DNA from: JAWVFM01 sp963823245 | GTDB lineage: Bacteria; Actinomycetota; Thermoleophilia; Solirubrobacterales; 70-9 | DNA: 64,000 nt | NCBI GenBank assembly: GCA_963823245.1 | Contig: CAWGKQ010000007.1 | Location: 395,756-459,755 of the forward strand | Direction of reading: 5' to 3' | Shown: piece after piece, positions 19,519 through 28,602 of the stretch | Layout of the letters: each line of letters opens with the position of its first letter | How positions within the stretch are numbered: position 1 is the first letter of the stretch | The notes under the pieces: generated by a model | Databases searched by the model: none | What the model was told of the DNA's origin: nothing | The model's input: the letters and a program-made list of their open reading frames with translations, nothing else | Translations under genes and position numbers: made by a program

Positions 19519-20637
19519 ATGGACCACCAGTTCAACGGCCCGCCGTTCACGATCGGCATCGAGGAGGAGCTGATGATCCTGGACGCCGACGGCCTCGGCC
19601 TCGCCCAGGAGATCGAGCGGGTGCTCGACGTGCTCCCGGCCGAGCTCGAGGGCCAGGTGAAGCCCGAGCTCCTGCAGTCGGTGCTCGAGATCGCGACCAA
19701 GCCGTGCGAGGGCGTCAGCGAGGCCGGCGAGGAGCTCCGTGCGCTACGGCGCACCGTCGACGGACATCGCCGACGGCCTCGGCCTGCTGCGTGGGCGCGT
19801 CAGGCACCCACCCGTTCGCCCGCTGGGAGGAGCAGGAGGTGGTCGAGCGCCCCCGCTACCGCGAGCTGATCGACGAGCTCGGCTATATCGCGCGGCGCGA
19901 GCTGATCTTCGGCACCCACGTCCACGTCGCCATCGAGGGCGCCGACCGCGCGATCTACGTCGCCGACGGCATCCGCCTGTTCCTGCCGCTTCTCCTCGCG
20001 CTGTCGGCGAACTCCCCGTTCTGGCGCGGCTGGCCAACGGGACTGGCCTCGTCGCGGACGCCCGTCTTCCGGGCCTTTCCCGCGCTGCGGCGTGCCGCCG
20101 CACTACGGCGACTGGGAGACCTACACGGACCGGGTCGAGATGATGATGCGCGCCGGGGCGATCGAGGACTACACCTACCTCTGGTGGGACGTCCGGCCCC
20201 ACCCCAATTTCGGGACGGTCGAGACGCGGATCTTCGACCAGCAGACGAGGGTCGACCACACGGTGGCCCTAACAGCCCTCACCGCCTCGCTCGCGCACGC
20301 CTTCAGCGCCCAGTTCGACGAGCGGGAGCCCCACGGTCGACTTCCCCACCGAGCTGATCGACGACAACAAGATCCGCGCGGCGCTGCGCGGCATCGACGG
20401 CGAGCTCGTCGACTTCCTGCACGCGCGAGCGCCGTACCTGCGCCGGAGATGGCGCGCGGCCTGCTGGACGAGCTCCGCGACCACGCGGTCGAGCTCGGCT
20501 GCGAGAGCGGAGCTCGAGGGCGTTCGGGACCTCGTCGACAGAGGGCACCGGCGCGCAGCGCCAGACTCGAGATCTGGGAGCGCGAGGGCGACCTAATCCA
20601 GCTCATGCGCCAGATCGTCGAGGCGAGCCGGGCCTAG
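19519..20637 (+). CDS. GCS2-type carboxylate-amine ligase (several frameshifts)
   Basis: About 370 residues related to glutamate-cysteine ligase type 2 (YbdK family), an ATP-dependent enzyme joining an amino acid to a carboxylate. It starts FTIGIEEELMILD, the family's first signature. Then come SGTHPFARW, FGTHVHVAIEGADRAIYVADG (given in part), ALSANSPFW and PNFGTVETRIFDQQT, which hold metal- and substrate-binding acidic residues. The frame breaks near 19735, 19790, 20085, 20330 and 20430-20540, but every family block is present in order. It is either a decayed gene or an error-rich stretch. The true substrate is not determined; in actinobacteria such proteins can make glutathione- or mycofactocin-like amides. 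Confidence 0.75.
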
Positions 20638-20655
20638 GCGTTTATCCTCGGATGA

Positions 20656-21473
20656 GTGAGCACGCCGGAGCTCAGCGTCGTCTGCCGCAGCTGCGGCTCG
20701 GAGGTGAGCCCGTACGTCACCGAGTGCCCCTACTGCGGGGCCCGGCTGCGCCGGCGGGCGCCCAAGCTCGAGCGCGGCGAGGGGGACGAGCTTCGCCCCC
20801 AGGAGTCGCTGCGGGCGCGCCGAAAGCGCGGTCGTGCGCCGAGCGCCGCGCGAGCCGCTCGCGGCCGCGGCTCGCTCGTGACCGCCGAGCGCCCCTACGC
20901 GACGATCGCCGCGATCGCCGTGCCGGCGATCCTCGTGATCGTCCAGCGCGCGGGCGGCTACAGCATCTTCGACGTGGGCGCGATCGGGCACGGCGTCTTC
21001 CTCGGCCATGCCGAGTTCGCCGAGGCGTGGCGCTACCTCGCCGCGCCCTTCGTCTACGACGCACCTCGGGTACCTGTTCGTCGTCGCGCTCGCGCTCGCG
21101 ATCTTCGGGTCCGGCGTCGAGCGCCGCATCGGCCCGGCGCTGACCGCGCTGCTCTACATCGCCTGCGGCTCGCTCGGCATGCTGGCCGCGGTCGGCATCG
21201 ACAACGCGCTGTCGCGACGGTATGCTGGTCGTCGCCGGCGGCAACGGGGTCGCCCTCGGGGCGATCGCCGCCTGGGCGATGCTCCGCCGCGCTGAGTGCC
21301 TGCGCGACCCGGGCGAGACCTTCGACCAGATCGGCGTCGTCGTGGCGGCCTGCGTGGTGCTCCTGCTGCCGGTCTTCGAGGACCTGGCCTCGCCGTGGGC
21401 GGGCGTGGTGGGCGGCGCCGTCGGCCTGCTGGCGGGCGCGCTGGCGGCCCGCGTGGTCGCACCCGCCGAGTAG
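20656..21473 (+). CDS. Rhomboid-like membrane protein with N-terminal zinc ribbon (frameshifted)
   Basis: About 270 residues. The N-terminus has a two-Cys-pair zinc ribbon (VVCRSCGSEVSPYVTECPYC), then a basic linker, then at least six hydrophobic segments. The rhomboid-like features are EAWRYLAAPFVYD, HLGYLFVVALALAIFGSGVE, and LVVAGGNGVALGAIAAW. The last is where active rhomboids carry GxSG; here it reads GGNG, so the nucleophilic serine is absent. The frame changes near 21060 and 21220. The GTG at 20656 was preferred to the overlapping out-of-frame ATG at 20652. It is probably a pseudoprotease or a membrane chaperone-like protein. Confidence 0.7.
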
Positions 21474-21570
21474 GCGACCGCCCGGCCGCACTCCGACACG
21501 GCCATCCGGAGTTGTGCCGGCAGGAGAAGGCCTAGTCCGGACTGCTGCGTGCCCACTAGCCTTCCGCGCC

Positions 21571-22266
21571 GTGCCCGACAAGTTCACCGCGCTCACCCCG
21601 GCGCTCCACGACTACCTCGTCGCCCACTCGGGCCCGCCGGACGACCTGCTCGACCGCCTCGCGGCCGAGACCGAGGAGGCCACCGACGTCGCGATCATGC
21701 AGATCGCCCCCGAGCAGGGCGCGCTCATGGGCCTGCTCGCCCGGGCGATCGGCGCGCGCCGGGCGCTCGAGCTCGGCACGTTCACCGGCTACTCGGCGAT
21801 CTGCGTCGCCCGCGCTCTTCCCGGCGACGGGGAGCTGATCGCCTGCGACGTCAGCGAGGAGTGGACCGCCATCGCCCGCCGCTACTGGGAGGAGGCGGGC
21901 CTCGCCGACCGCATCGACCTGCGAATCGGCCCGGCCCTCGAGACCCTGGCCGAGCTTCGCGGCGGCGAGCCCTTCGACTTCGCCTTCATCGACGCCGACA
22001 AGACGAGCTACCCCGACTACTGGGAGGCGGTGGTCGAGCTCCTGCGCCCCGGCGGGATCGCGATCGTCGACAACGTGCTCTACGGCGGCGAGGTCGCGGA
22101 GGCGCTCGACGGCACCGACCCGATGCGCCCGCACGTGGACGCCGAGGAGCGGAGCCCGTCGCTCGAGGCGATCCTCCGCACCAACGAGATGATCGCCGCC
22201 GACGAGCGGGTCGAGTCGGTGATGCTCGGCGTCGCCGACGGCATCACGATCGCGCTGCGGCGCTGA
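21571..22266 (+). CDS. Class I SAM-dependent O-methyltransferase (COMT-like)
   Basis: A complete 231-residue methyltransferase of the cation-dependent O-methyltransferase family. The SAM site is ALELGTFTGYSAICVARAL, followed by ELIACDVSEEW and AFIDADKTSYPDYWE with the metal-binding Asp residues, and GGIAIVDNVLYGG. The GTG at 21571 follows the rhomboid gene by about 100 bases; no closer start is in frame with the conserved N-terminal FTALTPALHDYLVAHS. The family usually methylates catechols or caffeoyl-type compounds. The actual substrate is unknown. Confidence 0.9.
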   Translation: MPDKFTALTPALHDYLVAHSGPPDDLLDRLAAETEEATDVAIMQIAPEQGALMGLLARAIGARRALELGTFTGYSAICVARALPGDGELIACDVSEEWTAIARRYWEEAGLADRIDLRIGPALETLAELRGGEPFDFAFIDADKTSYPDYWEAVVELLRPGGIAIVDNVLYGGEVAEALDGTDPMRPHVDAEERSPSLEAILRTNEMIAADERVESVMLGVADGITIALRR

Positions 22267-22273
22267 GGACGCG

Positions 22274-23050
22274 ATGGAGCGCGAGTCGGCCATCGAGCTT
22301 CAGCGGCGCGGCCTCGAGGCGTTCTACCGCGTGCATCGCCCGCGCCGGCGACGGTTCGCGCCTGCACGAGTTTCCGGGCGTGATCGCGTGCTGCCGTCCC
22401 CGTCTGCCCGACGCGCTCGTTCCCCAACTCGGTCGTCTACGAGCGCACCGAGCACCTGTCCGCCGCGCTCGACCCGCTGGCCGCGGAGTACCGCCACGAG
22501 GGCATCGAAGCTTGGACCGTCTGGGTGCCCGAGGACGATACGCGCGCGGCGCAGAGTCCTCTCCGAGGCGCGGCCATCACCTCGACGCGGCGCCCACCGC
22601 GATGGCGATCGACCTCGCCGACCTCGTCGAGCCGGAAGCCGGGGACGCCGAGCTCGACTGGGACGACGAGGCGGCCCCCGCCGAGATGGGCCGGCTCAAC
22701 GACCTCGCCTACGGCTGGAAGGACGGTGGCTTCGCCGGTGCGTTCACCCGGAACCCCGAGCCGGACCGCCTGCGCCTCTTTCGCGCCGCGGATCGAAGGC
22801 GAGCTCGCCTGCGTTGCCGCCACCCTGGACGTCGCCGATGACTGCCTGCTGGCGATGGTCGCCACCGACCCGGACCACCGGGGCACGGGCCTCGCCCGCC
22901 GCCTCTGCCGCGCCGCCCTCGGCGCGGCCGCCGACCGGGGGCTCGACGACCTCGAGCCTCCAGGCCTCGCCGCTCGGCCGTCCCGTCTACGAGCGCCTGG
23001 GCTACGAGAGCTTCGGCGCGATCCAGATGTGGGAGCGCAGGGACGGATGA
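22274..23050 (+). CDS. GNAT family N-acetyltransferase (multiple frameshifts)
   Basis: About 255 residues when the frames are joined. The N-terminal part reads ELQRRGLEAFYRVHARAGDG, then DALVPNSVVYERTEHLSAAL in a second frame. The C-terminal GNAT domain has CVAATLDVADDCLLAMVATD, PDHRGTGLARRLCRAALGAA (the acetyl-CoA pyrophosphate loop, Q/RxxGxG/A pattern) and PVYERLGYESFGAIQMWE. Breaks occur near 22340, 22430, 22560, 22790 and 22965. It starts at ATG 22274, 7 bases after the methyltransferase stop, and the next gene overlaps its end by a few bases, so it sits in an operon. Confidence 0.7.
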   Translation: MERESAIELQRRGLEAFYRVHRPRRRRFAPARVSGRDRVLPSPSARRARSPTRSSTSAPSTCPPRSTRWPRSTATRASKLGPSGCPRTIRARRRVLSEARPSPRRGAHRDGDRPRRPRRAGSRGRRARLGRRGGPRRDGPAQRPRLRLEGRWLRRCVHPEPRAGPPAPLSRRGSKASSPALPPPWTSPMTACWRWSPPTRTTGARASPAASAAPPSARPPTGGSTTSSLQASPLGRPVYERLGYESFGAIQMWERRDG

Positions 23051-23397
23051 CCCGGGTCTACAGCGACGCCGAGATCGAGGCCGCCGTCGACGCGCTGAGC
23101 GACCGCGAGCGCTTCCGCGAGGCGGAGTCGGTCGTCGCGCGCGCCGCCCCGCAGCTTCAGCGGGTGCTCGCCCAGGCGCTCGAGGAGGGCGGCTGGTTCG
23201 CCGAGACCCACGACGACGAGGTCCGCAAGGCGGCGACGGCGCCGGGCGACGACGCGGAGCGGATCACCGCCGTCCGGACGCTCCTCGCCGAGGAGACGAG
23301 GATGGGGATGCTCGTCGGGGTAGCCATAGGATGGGCGCTCGCGACCGAGCTTCGCGCCGGCGCCGACGAGACGACGACGAAGGAGACACCCGAATGA
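23047..23397 (+). CDS. Conserved hypothetical protein, 116 residues
   Basis: An intact, mostly helical acidic protein starting MTRVYSDAEIEAAVDALSDR and ending GADETTTKETPE. A weakly hydrophobic stretch near the C-terminus (GMLVGVAIGWALATEL) could be a membrane helix. I do not recognise a family. Its ATG overlaps the end of the acetyltransferase and its TGA overlaps the ATG of the next hydrolase (ATGA), so translation is likely coupled. Confidence 0.65.
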   Translation: MTRVYSDAEIEAAVDALSDRERFREAESVVARAAPQLQRVLAQALEEGGWFAETHDDEVRKAATAPGDDAERITAVRTLLAEETRMGMLVGVAIGWALATELRAGADETTTKETPE

Positions 23398-24113
23398 CCG
23401 ACATCCGATTCCTCGGCCAGTCCTGCTTCGAGCTGACCGACGGCTCGACCCGCGTGCTGATCGACCCCTTCCTGAAGCCCAACAACCCGATCTCGCCCGT
23501 CACGGCCGACGAGGTCGAGGACCCGACGCAGATCCTCGTCACCCACGGCCACGTCGACCACGTCGCCGACGCGGCCGGCATCGCGAAGCGCACCGGCGCT
23601 CCGATCGCCGCGATCGTCGAGCTCGCGCACTGGTTCGACGCGCTCGGCGTCGAGGAGACCTCGGACCCCAACCTCGGCGGCACGGTCACCTTCGACGGCG
23701 GCTGGGCGAAGCTCGTCCAGGCGTTCCACACGAACACGGCCCCCGGCAAGGGCGATGACCCGTTCAGCGCCGAGACCGGCGTCGCGATCGGCCAGGCCGC
23801 GGGCTGGGTGGTGAACGTGGGCGGCACGACCGTCTACCACCTCGGCGACACCTGCCTGTTCGGCGACATGAGGCTGATCGCCGACCGCACCCCGGTCGAC
23901 GTGGCGCTGGTGCCGATCGGCGGCCACTACACGATGGACCGCCACGACGCCGTCGTGGCGGTCGACCTGATCGCCCCGAAGCTCGTGATCCCGATGCACT
24001 ACAACACCTTCCCGCCGATCGAGACCGACGCGGAGGCGTTCAAGTCAGACGTGGAGTCGCAGACCACGGCGGAGTGCGTGGTGCTCGACCCGGGGGAGAC
24101 GCACTCGGTCTAG
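23394..24113 (+). CDS. Metal-dependent hydrolase, metallo-beta-lactamase fold (UPF0173-like)
   Basis: A complete 239-residue protein starting MTDIRFLGQSCFELTDGSTR. The metal site is LVTHGHVDHVADA (HxHxDH), followed by a distant VYHLGDTCLFGDM with Asp and a final PMHYNTFPPIE with His. This set is typical of the UPF0173/UlaG-like branch of the metallo-beta-lactamase superfamily. The substrate is not known. It overlaps the preceding gene by ATGA. The oxidase gene begins 33 bases downstream. Confidence 0.9.
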   Translation: MTDIRFLGQSCFELTDGSTRVLIDPFLKPNNPISPVTADEVEDPTQILVTHGHVDHVADAAGIAKRTGAPIAAIVELAHWFDALGVEETSDPNLGGTVTFDGGWAKLVQAFHTNTAPGKGDDPFSAETGVAIGQAAGWVVNVGGTTVYHLGDTCLFGDMRLIADRTPVDVALVPIGGHYTMDRHDAVVAVDLIAPKLVIPMHYNTFPPIETDAEAFKSDVESQTTAECVVLDPGETHSV

Positions 24114-24146
24114 GGGCCGAAACCCCCTTTAGTACGCTCCGGGCAG

Positions 24147-25055
24147 GTGGAGACGCTCACTTCGATCGCCCAACGCGAGGACTTCCTCGCCACCTCGGAT
24201 CCCGCGCTCGAGGCCTCCGCAGACCGCGGAAAGGCCAACCTCCTGAGCTACGTCGAGCTCTACGAGCTGTGGGAGCGCCAGCAGTGGGCCACCCAGGACA
24301 TCGACTTCAGTCAGGACCGCATCGACTGGCACGAGCGCATCCCCGATGACGAGAAGGTCCAGCGGCTCTTCGGCCTGTCGGCGTTCTTCACCGGCGAGCA
24401 GCGGGTCACCGACGAGCTCGGGCCGATCATGCGCGCCTGCCCCTCCGAGGAGCAGCGGATCTTCCTCTCGACCCAGATCGCCGACGAGGCGCGCCACGTG
24501 CAGTTCTTCAACCGGTTCTTCGCCGAGGTCGGCGTGCTCGACGGCACGGACGGCGTCGCCGATCGTCTGCGGGCGACCGAGGAGAACCTCACGGCCTCGT
24601 TCACCCAGCTCTTCGACGAGATGCTCACCGGGAAGGTCGACCGCCTGGCCGCCGAGCCCGAGGACACCGAGACGCTCGTCGAGGCGGTGACGCTCTACCA
24701 CATGATCATCGAGGGGGCCCTGGCCCTCACCGGGCAGCACTACATCATCGAGTACAACACGAAGGTCGGCACGCTCCCGGGCTTCGTCGAGGGCTTCTCG
24801 AACGTCGCCCGCGACGAGCACCGCCACATCGCCTTCGGCGTCCGCTTCCTCACCGACATGGCTTCGGCCGACGATCGCTACCGCGCCGCCATCCAGCGCA
24901 CGATGGCCGAGGCGCTTCCGGTCGCGGACCAGGTCCTCGACCCGCCGTGGCCCGAGGAGGAGGACTCCGAGCTCTTCGGGGCGAACCGCGAGGAGACGCA
25001 CGACTTCGCGGCCCAGGCGCTCACCAGGCGCCTCAAGGTCATCGGCCTCGCCTGA
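24147..25055 (+). CDS. R2-like ligand-binding oxidase (R2lox) or class Ic R2-type protein
   Basis: A 302-residue ferritin-like dimetal-carboxylate protein. The six expected ligands are visible: E84 (TGEQRV), E114 and H117 (DEARH), E189 (MIIEG), E224 and H227 (DEHRH). Val87 lies three residues after E84 and Tyr184 five before E189. These are the spacings of the Val-Tyr ether crosslink known in the mycobacterial R2lox. E189 to E224 is 35 residues, as in that protein. A true class I ribonucleotide reductase R2 would have the EAxHSxSY segment with a radical Tyr, absent here. No nrdA is nearby. It probably holds a Mn/Fe or Fe/Fe site and oxidises an unknown ligand. The start is GTG 24147. Confidence 0.7.
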   Translation: METLTSIAQREDFLATSDPALEASADRGKANLLSYVELYELWERQQWATQDIDFSQDRIDWHERIPDDEKVQRLFGLSAFFTGEQRVTDELGPIMRACPSEEQRIFLSTQIADEARHVQFFNRFFAEVGVLDGTDGVADRLRATEENLTASFTQLFDEMLTGKVDRLAAEPEDTETLVEAVTLYHMIIEGALALTGQHYIIEYNTKVGTLPGFVEGFSNVARDEHRHIAFGVRFLTDMASADDRYRAAIQRTMAEALPVADQVLDPPWPEEEDSELFGANREETHDFAAQALTRRLKVIGLA

Positions 25056-25064
25056 GGCTCAACT

Positions 25065-25091
25065 GATCGATGGGGCTTCGCCCATCCGATC
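25065..25091 (+). terminator. Hairpin after the R2lox-like gene
   Basis: GATCGATGGG (25065-25074) pairs with CCCATCCGATC (25081-25091) with one bulged base and a CTTCG-containing loop. It starts 9 bases after the stop. There is no clear T-run, as is common for high-GC actinobacterial terminators. Confidence 0.5.
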
Positions 25092-25206
25092 GGTCCACTG
25101 AGAATCATTCAGGAAACTGGCCGCCTGGCTGATGTACCCGTGTGCCAGTTCGGGCAGTCTTCGCGCATCCCTACCCCCCGAGCCGCGGGGGGTGGAGGGG
25201 GACTAC

Positions 25207-25371
25207 ATGGGAGAACAGCGGATGTCGATTCCCTACGTCGCGCTAGGCCGCTGGCTGGATGCCAATGCGGTGCGCGGCACGTCCCTTGAAACCCTTTGCG
25301 GCGTCCTGGAAGCCCGGGTCGAGGTCATATATCCCTCCTCGGCCGTTACGGGCGACCTATCCCGTACCTAG
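25207..25371 (+). CDS. Small protein of 54 residues, function unknown
   Basis: MGEQRMSIPYVALGRWLDAN then a short helical region ending VTGDLSRT. The ATG at 25207 has a strong purine-rich leader GGAGGGGGA nine bases upstream. A longer reading from 25132 has a Pro-rich, less plausible head. The gene sits alone between two hairpins (25065-25091 and 25376-25409), the second starting 4 bases after its stop. That spacing makes it a credible independent transcription unit. No family is recognised. Confidence 0.45.
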   Translation: MGEQRMSIPYVALGRWLDANAVRGTSLETLCGVLEARVEVIYPSSAVTGDLSRT

Positions 25372-25375
25372 TCGT

Positions 25376-25409
25376 CTCAGCTCGGAGTCAAGGATGGCTC
25401 CGAGCTGAG
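25376..25409 (+). terminator. Perfect 12-bp stem hairpin
   Basis: CTCAGCTCGGAG (25376-25387) and CTCCGAGCTGAG (25398-25409) pair perfectly around a 10-base loop, with one more T-A pair outside. It follows the stop of the 54-residue gene and precedes the response regulator, so it is the best terminator candidate in the window. Confidence 0.7.
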
Positions 25410-25445
25410 ACCCTAGGTGCAGGCGTTGCCGCGTAGACTCGGCGC

Positions 25446-26101
25446 ATGGCCGAGCGCCAAGGGACCCGCGCGTACGCGTTCTGGTCGCCGACGACCATCC
25501 GATCTATCGAGAGGGGATCGTCCGGGCGGTGAACGAGCGTCCCGACCTCGAGCTCGTGGGCGAGGCTGCCGACGGCCGCGAGGCGCTCGAGGAGATCAAG
25601 CGGGTTAAGCCCGACGTCGCGGTGCTCGACATCCGGATGCCCGGGCTCGACGGCACCCAGGTCCTCGGAGCGATCCGGCGCGACGGCCTGAGTGCCTCGG
25701 TCCTCTTCCTCTCCGCATTCATGGAGCCCGACCTCGCCTACAGGACCGTCGCCGAGGGCGCCAGCGGCTACCTCTCGAAGGAGGCCTCGCGGCAGGAGAT
25801 CTGCGACGCCATCGCCGCCGTCGCGCGCGGCGGCACGGCGTTCGCGAGCGAGGTCCAGGAGGGCCTTCAGAGCGCGGTCCGCGATCGCGGACGCACCGAC
25901 GGCGTACCGGCGCTGACCGACCGAGAGCACCAGGTTCTGCGCCTGGTCGCGGAGGGCCTGACAGCGCCGCAGATCGGCGCCAAGATCAACCTCAGCCCCG
26001 CGACCGTGAAGACCCACCTGCACACGCTCTACGAGAAGCTCGGCGTCTCCGACAGGGCCGCGGCGGTGGCCGAGGGGATGCGCCGCGGGCTCGTCGAGTA
26101 G
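25446..26101 (+). CDS. NarL/FixJ-family response regulator (one frameshift near the start)
   Basis: About 217 residues. Receiver domain: RVLVADDHPIYREGI with the acidic pair, phospho-acceptor Asp in VAVLDIRMPGLDG, then Thr/Ser-like VLFLSAF and Lys in GYLSKEAS. A LuxR-type helix-turn-helix is at the C-terminus: ALTDREHQVLRLVAEGLTAP and NLSPATVKTHLHTLYEKLGV. The initiating ATG at 25446 (MAERQGTRA) and the receiver are in different frames; one base near 25480 joins them. The histidine kinase follows after 26 bases, forming a two-component pair. Confidence 0.88.
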
Positions 26102-26127
26102 GCGGCCCGGGTCCGGCTCCGCAGAAA

Positions 26128-26844
26128 GTGGTCGTCGCTCTCGCGATCGCCGTCGTCATCCTGGCGGCGCTCTGCGCCTACCTCGCGATCGCGCTCTCGC
26201 GCTCCCGCGCCCGCCAGGCCGACCTCGAGGCGCTCGTCGGCTCGGTGCTCGACGCCGACGAGGCGATCCGCCGCCAGACGGCCCAGCTGCTCCACGACGA
26301 GGCGCTGCAGAGCCTCCTCGCGGCCAACCAGGAGCTGATGGAGGCCGCGCCCGGCCGCGTCGGTGTCACCCGGGCCCACGAGGTGGTCTCCCGCTCCATC
26401 GTCGACCTGCGCGAGGCGGTGGGCTCGCTCCACCCGGTCACGCTCGCGGCGGGCGGCCTCGAGGCGGCGCTTTCCGCCGTGGCGCGCCGTGCCGCCCGCC
26501 AGGGCGGGTTCGAGTACACGCTGAAGGTCGACCCCGACGCGACCGAGCGCCAGGACGAGCTGATCCTGGCCGTCGCCCGCGAGCTGCTGACGAACGCCGC
26601 CAAGCACGCCCAGGCCGCGCGGGTCTCGGTGACGGTGCAGCTGCGCGAGCCCGAGCTGGTGCTGGAGATCGTCGACGACGGCGTGGGCATCGACGCGGGC
26701 CGGCGCGAGTCCGCGCTGCGCGAGGGGCACATCGGCCTCGCCTCGGCCGCCTACAGAGCTGAGAAGGCGGGCGGTTCGCTGACCCTGGAGGCCGGCCCGG
26801 TCGGCAGTGGAACCCGCGCGGTCGCCCGGGTTCCCGCCGGCTGA
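26128..26844 (+). CDS. Sensor histidine kinase, NarX/DesK-like
   Basis: A 238-residue kinase with one N-terminal membrane helix (VVALAIAVVILAALCAYLAIAL) and no evident extracellular sensor. The phosphorylated His lies in AQLLHDEALQSLLAAN of a HisKA_3-type dimerisation helix. The ATPase domain has the N box RELLTNAAKHA, G1 DDGVGID, and G2-like GHIGLASAAYRAE. It starts at GTG 26128 directly after its cognate regulator. It converges on the sigma factor gene, whose stop is 4 bases away. The signal is unknown and may be sensed in or near the membrane. Confidence 0.88.
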   Translation: MVVALAIAVVILAALCAYLAIALSRSRARQADLEALVGSVLDADEAIRRQTAQLLHDEALQSLLAANQELMEAAPGRVGVTRAHEVVSRSIVDLREAVGSLHPVTLAAGGLEAALSAVARRAARQGGFEYTLKVDPDATERQDELILAVARELLTNAAKHAQAARVSVTVQLREPELVLEIVDDGVGIDAGRRESALREGHIGLASAAYRAEKAGGSLTLEAGPVGSGTRAVARVPAG

Positions 26845-26847
26845 GCG

Positions 26848-28483
26848 CTACGGCGCGAGCACCGGCGGTGGCTCGTTGAGCACCGGCGGCGGCCCGGTCG
26901 TCGGGCGGCGGCCCTGTCGGAGGCGGCGGATCCGGAGTCGGAGTCGGAGTCGGGTCGGGCGTTGACGGCGGCGTCACGACCGGGGGCGGGTCGGGCGTCG
27001 GGCCGCCGTAGACGGGAGGCGGGTCGCCCGACTGGCCGCTGGCGTCGGGGTCGCCGCCCGACCCGTCGACGGCACCGCCAGTGGCGCCGTCGGGCGGTGG
27101 AGTGGTGGCACCCGGATCGCCGCCGGGGGAAGCGGTTGGCGGCGTGTCGGCCGGCGGCGCATCGGCCGTGGCCTTTGGATCGGTCGCCGGAGCGGGTGGG
27201 TCCTGTGTGCTGGAGGGCGTCGTCGCGGGCGCCGTAGCAGGGGTGGCGTGCGCGCTCGCGCCACCCGTCGCGTGGCTCGACATCGCGCGTGGCCCCGTCG
27301 CGGCACGGCGGTGGTCGGCGACCCGCCCGGGGGCCGACGCGGTCGTGGCGCTCTGCGAGTCGCCCTTGCTCGTCACGTTCTGCACGCCCACGGCGCCGGC
27401 TGTGATCAGCGCCGCGGTCGCGAAGCCCGTCGCCGCCTTGGCGCCGACCGCGCCGAGCGCTCCGCCCGCGAGGCCCGTGCCGATCCCGCCGCTGGTGAGG
27501 CCGGCGCCCGCCGCGCCGGCGCCGATCGCGGCCCCGGAGGTTCCGGCCGCGGCACCGCCGACGGCGCTCGCGCCCGTGGCGCCCGCGCCGGCGCCGACAC
27601 CCGTCGTGCCCGCTCCGGTCGCGCCCGCGCCGCCCGCCGACCCGGCGGAGCCGGCAGCGCCGCCCGAGCTCGAGCCGCCGAAGAGCTTTCCGGCGATGAG
27701 GTTCTTGAGCGCCAGGAGCGGGAACACGGGCGAAAGCGCCGCAAGCGCCTTCGTGCTTGAGCGAAGCTCGGAGCGGTAGCGGCCACAGCCCTCGCACTTG
27801 CGGACGTGGTGCCTGGTCGCCCCGTCGAGCTTGGACAGCCCCTCGGCGGCCTCGGCGAGCAGGAGCCGGACGTCGTTGCAGTCGAGGATCCGCGACTCGC
27901 TCGCCTCGGCGAGCGACATCCGCGCCCGCACCAGAAGTGACTTCACGGCCGGCAGGGTGGTGTCCATCGCCTCCGCGATCTCGTCGTAGGAGAGGTCGTC
28001 GATCTCGCGCAGCACCAGCGCCGTACGCTGCGTCTCGGGCAGCTCGCCGACGTCGGCGAAGATCGCCCGCAGCTCCTCGCGACGCTGCACGCGCTCGAGC
28101 GTTCCGGCGCCGTTGGACTCGTGGATGTCCATCGAGTCCTGCCCCTCCGGCACCGGCTTGCGAAGATGGTTCAGGCACCGGTTCCGCGCGATCCGGTAGA
28201 GCCAGGGCCGCACGTTGATCGGCCGCGAGTCGGCCAGCATCGCGGCGTGCGCGTTGACGAACACCTCCTGGAGCACGTCCTCGGCGTCCTCGGACGACGC
28301 GAGCATGCCGCGGCAGAAGGCGAGCAGGCGCGACTGGTAGCGATCAAGCAGCACTTCGAACGCCCGATCGTGGTGCTCGCGGATCAGTCCGACGAGCTTG
28401 TCGTCGGACTGAAGCCGGAGCAGCGGCGAGCGCCGGGCAAGCAACCCGCTACGGCTCGCGTGAGTGAGGGTGGAGGCCTCCAT
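26848..28483 (-). CDS. ECF sigma factor with fused zinc-finger domain and long low-complexity tail
   Basis: About 545 residues. Region 2 (RAFEVLLDRYQSRLLAFCRG, EDAEDVLQEVFVNAH, RPWLYRIARNRCLNHLRK) and region 4 (LPETQRTALVLREIDDLSYD, IAEAMDTTLPAVKSLLVRAR) are complete. They are followed by a putative anti-sigma-type zinc finger (HHVRKCEGCGRYRSEL). A Gly/Ala-rich stretch, a probable membrane helix (GFATAALITAGAVGVQ) and a Pro/Thr/Asp-rich tail follow. The frame changes near 26908; the joined end reads PPPVLNEPPPVLAP. The ATG at 28483 gives the shortest reading that contains all of region 2. The tail probably lies outside the cell, so the sigma factor may be tethered to the membrane and released by a signal; this is inference. 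Confidence 0.82.
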
Positions 28484-28602
28484 CCCGTTACCTAGAGGAA
28501 CACCGTACCCCGCCCTTAGTTGCGAATCAAGGTTTCCGCCCAGGCGCGCGGCTTGGGCGCGGGTCGCCGCACCGGCCGCGCTACTGTCCGCCAGACCCAC
28601 TC

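Noticed and set aside
24147..25055. Ribonucleotide reductase small subunit
   Set aside because: The radical-Tyr segment is missing, Val/Tyr crosslink positions are present and no large-subunit gene adjoins; kept only as the alternative.
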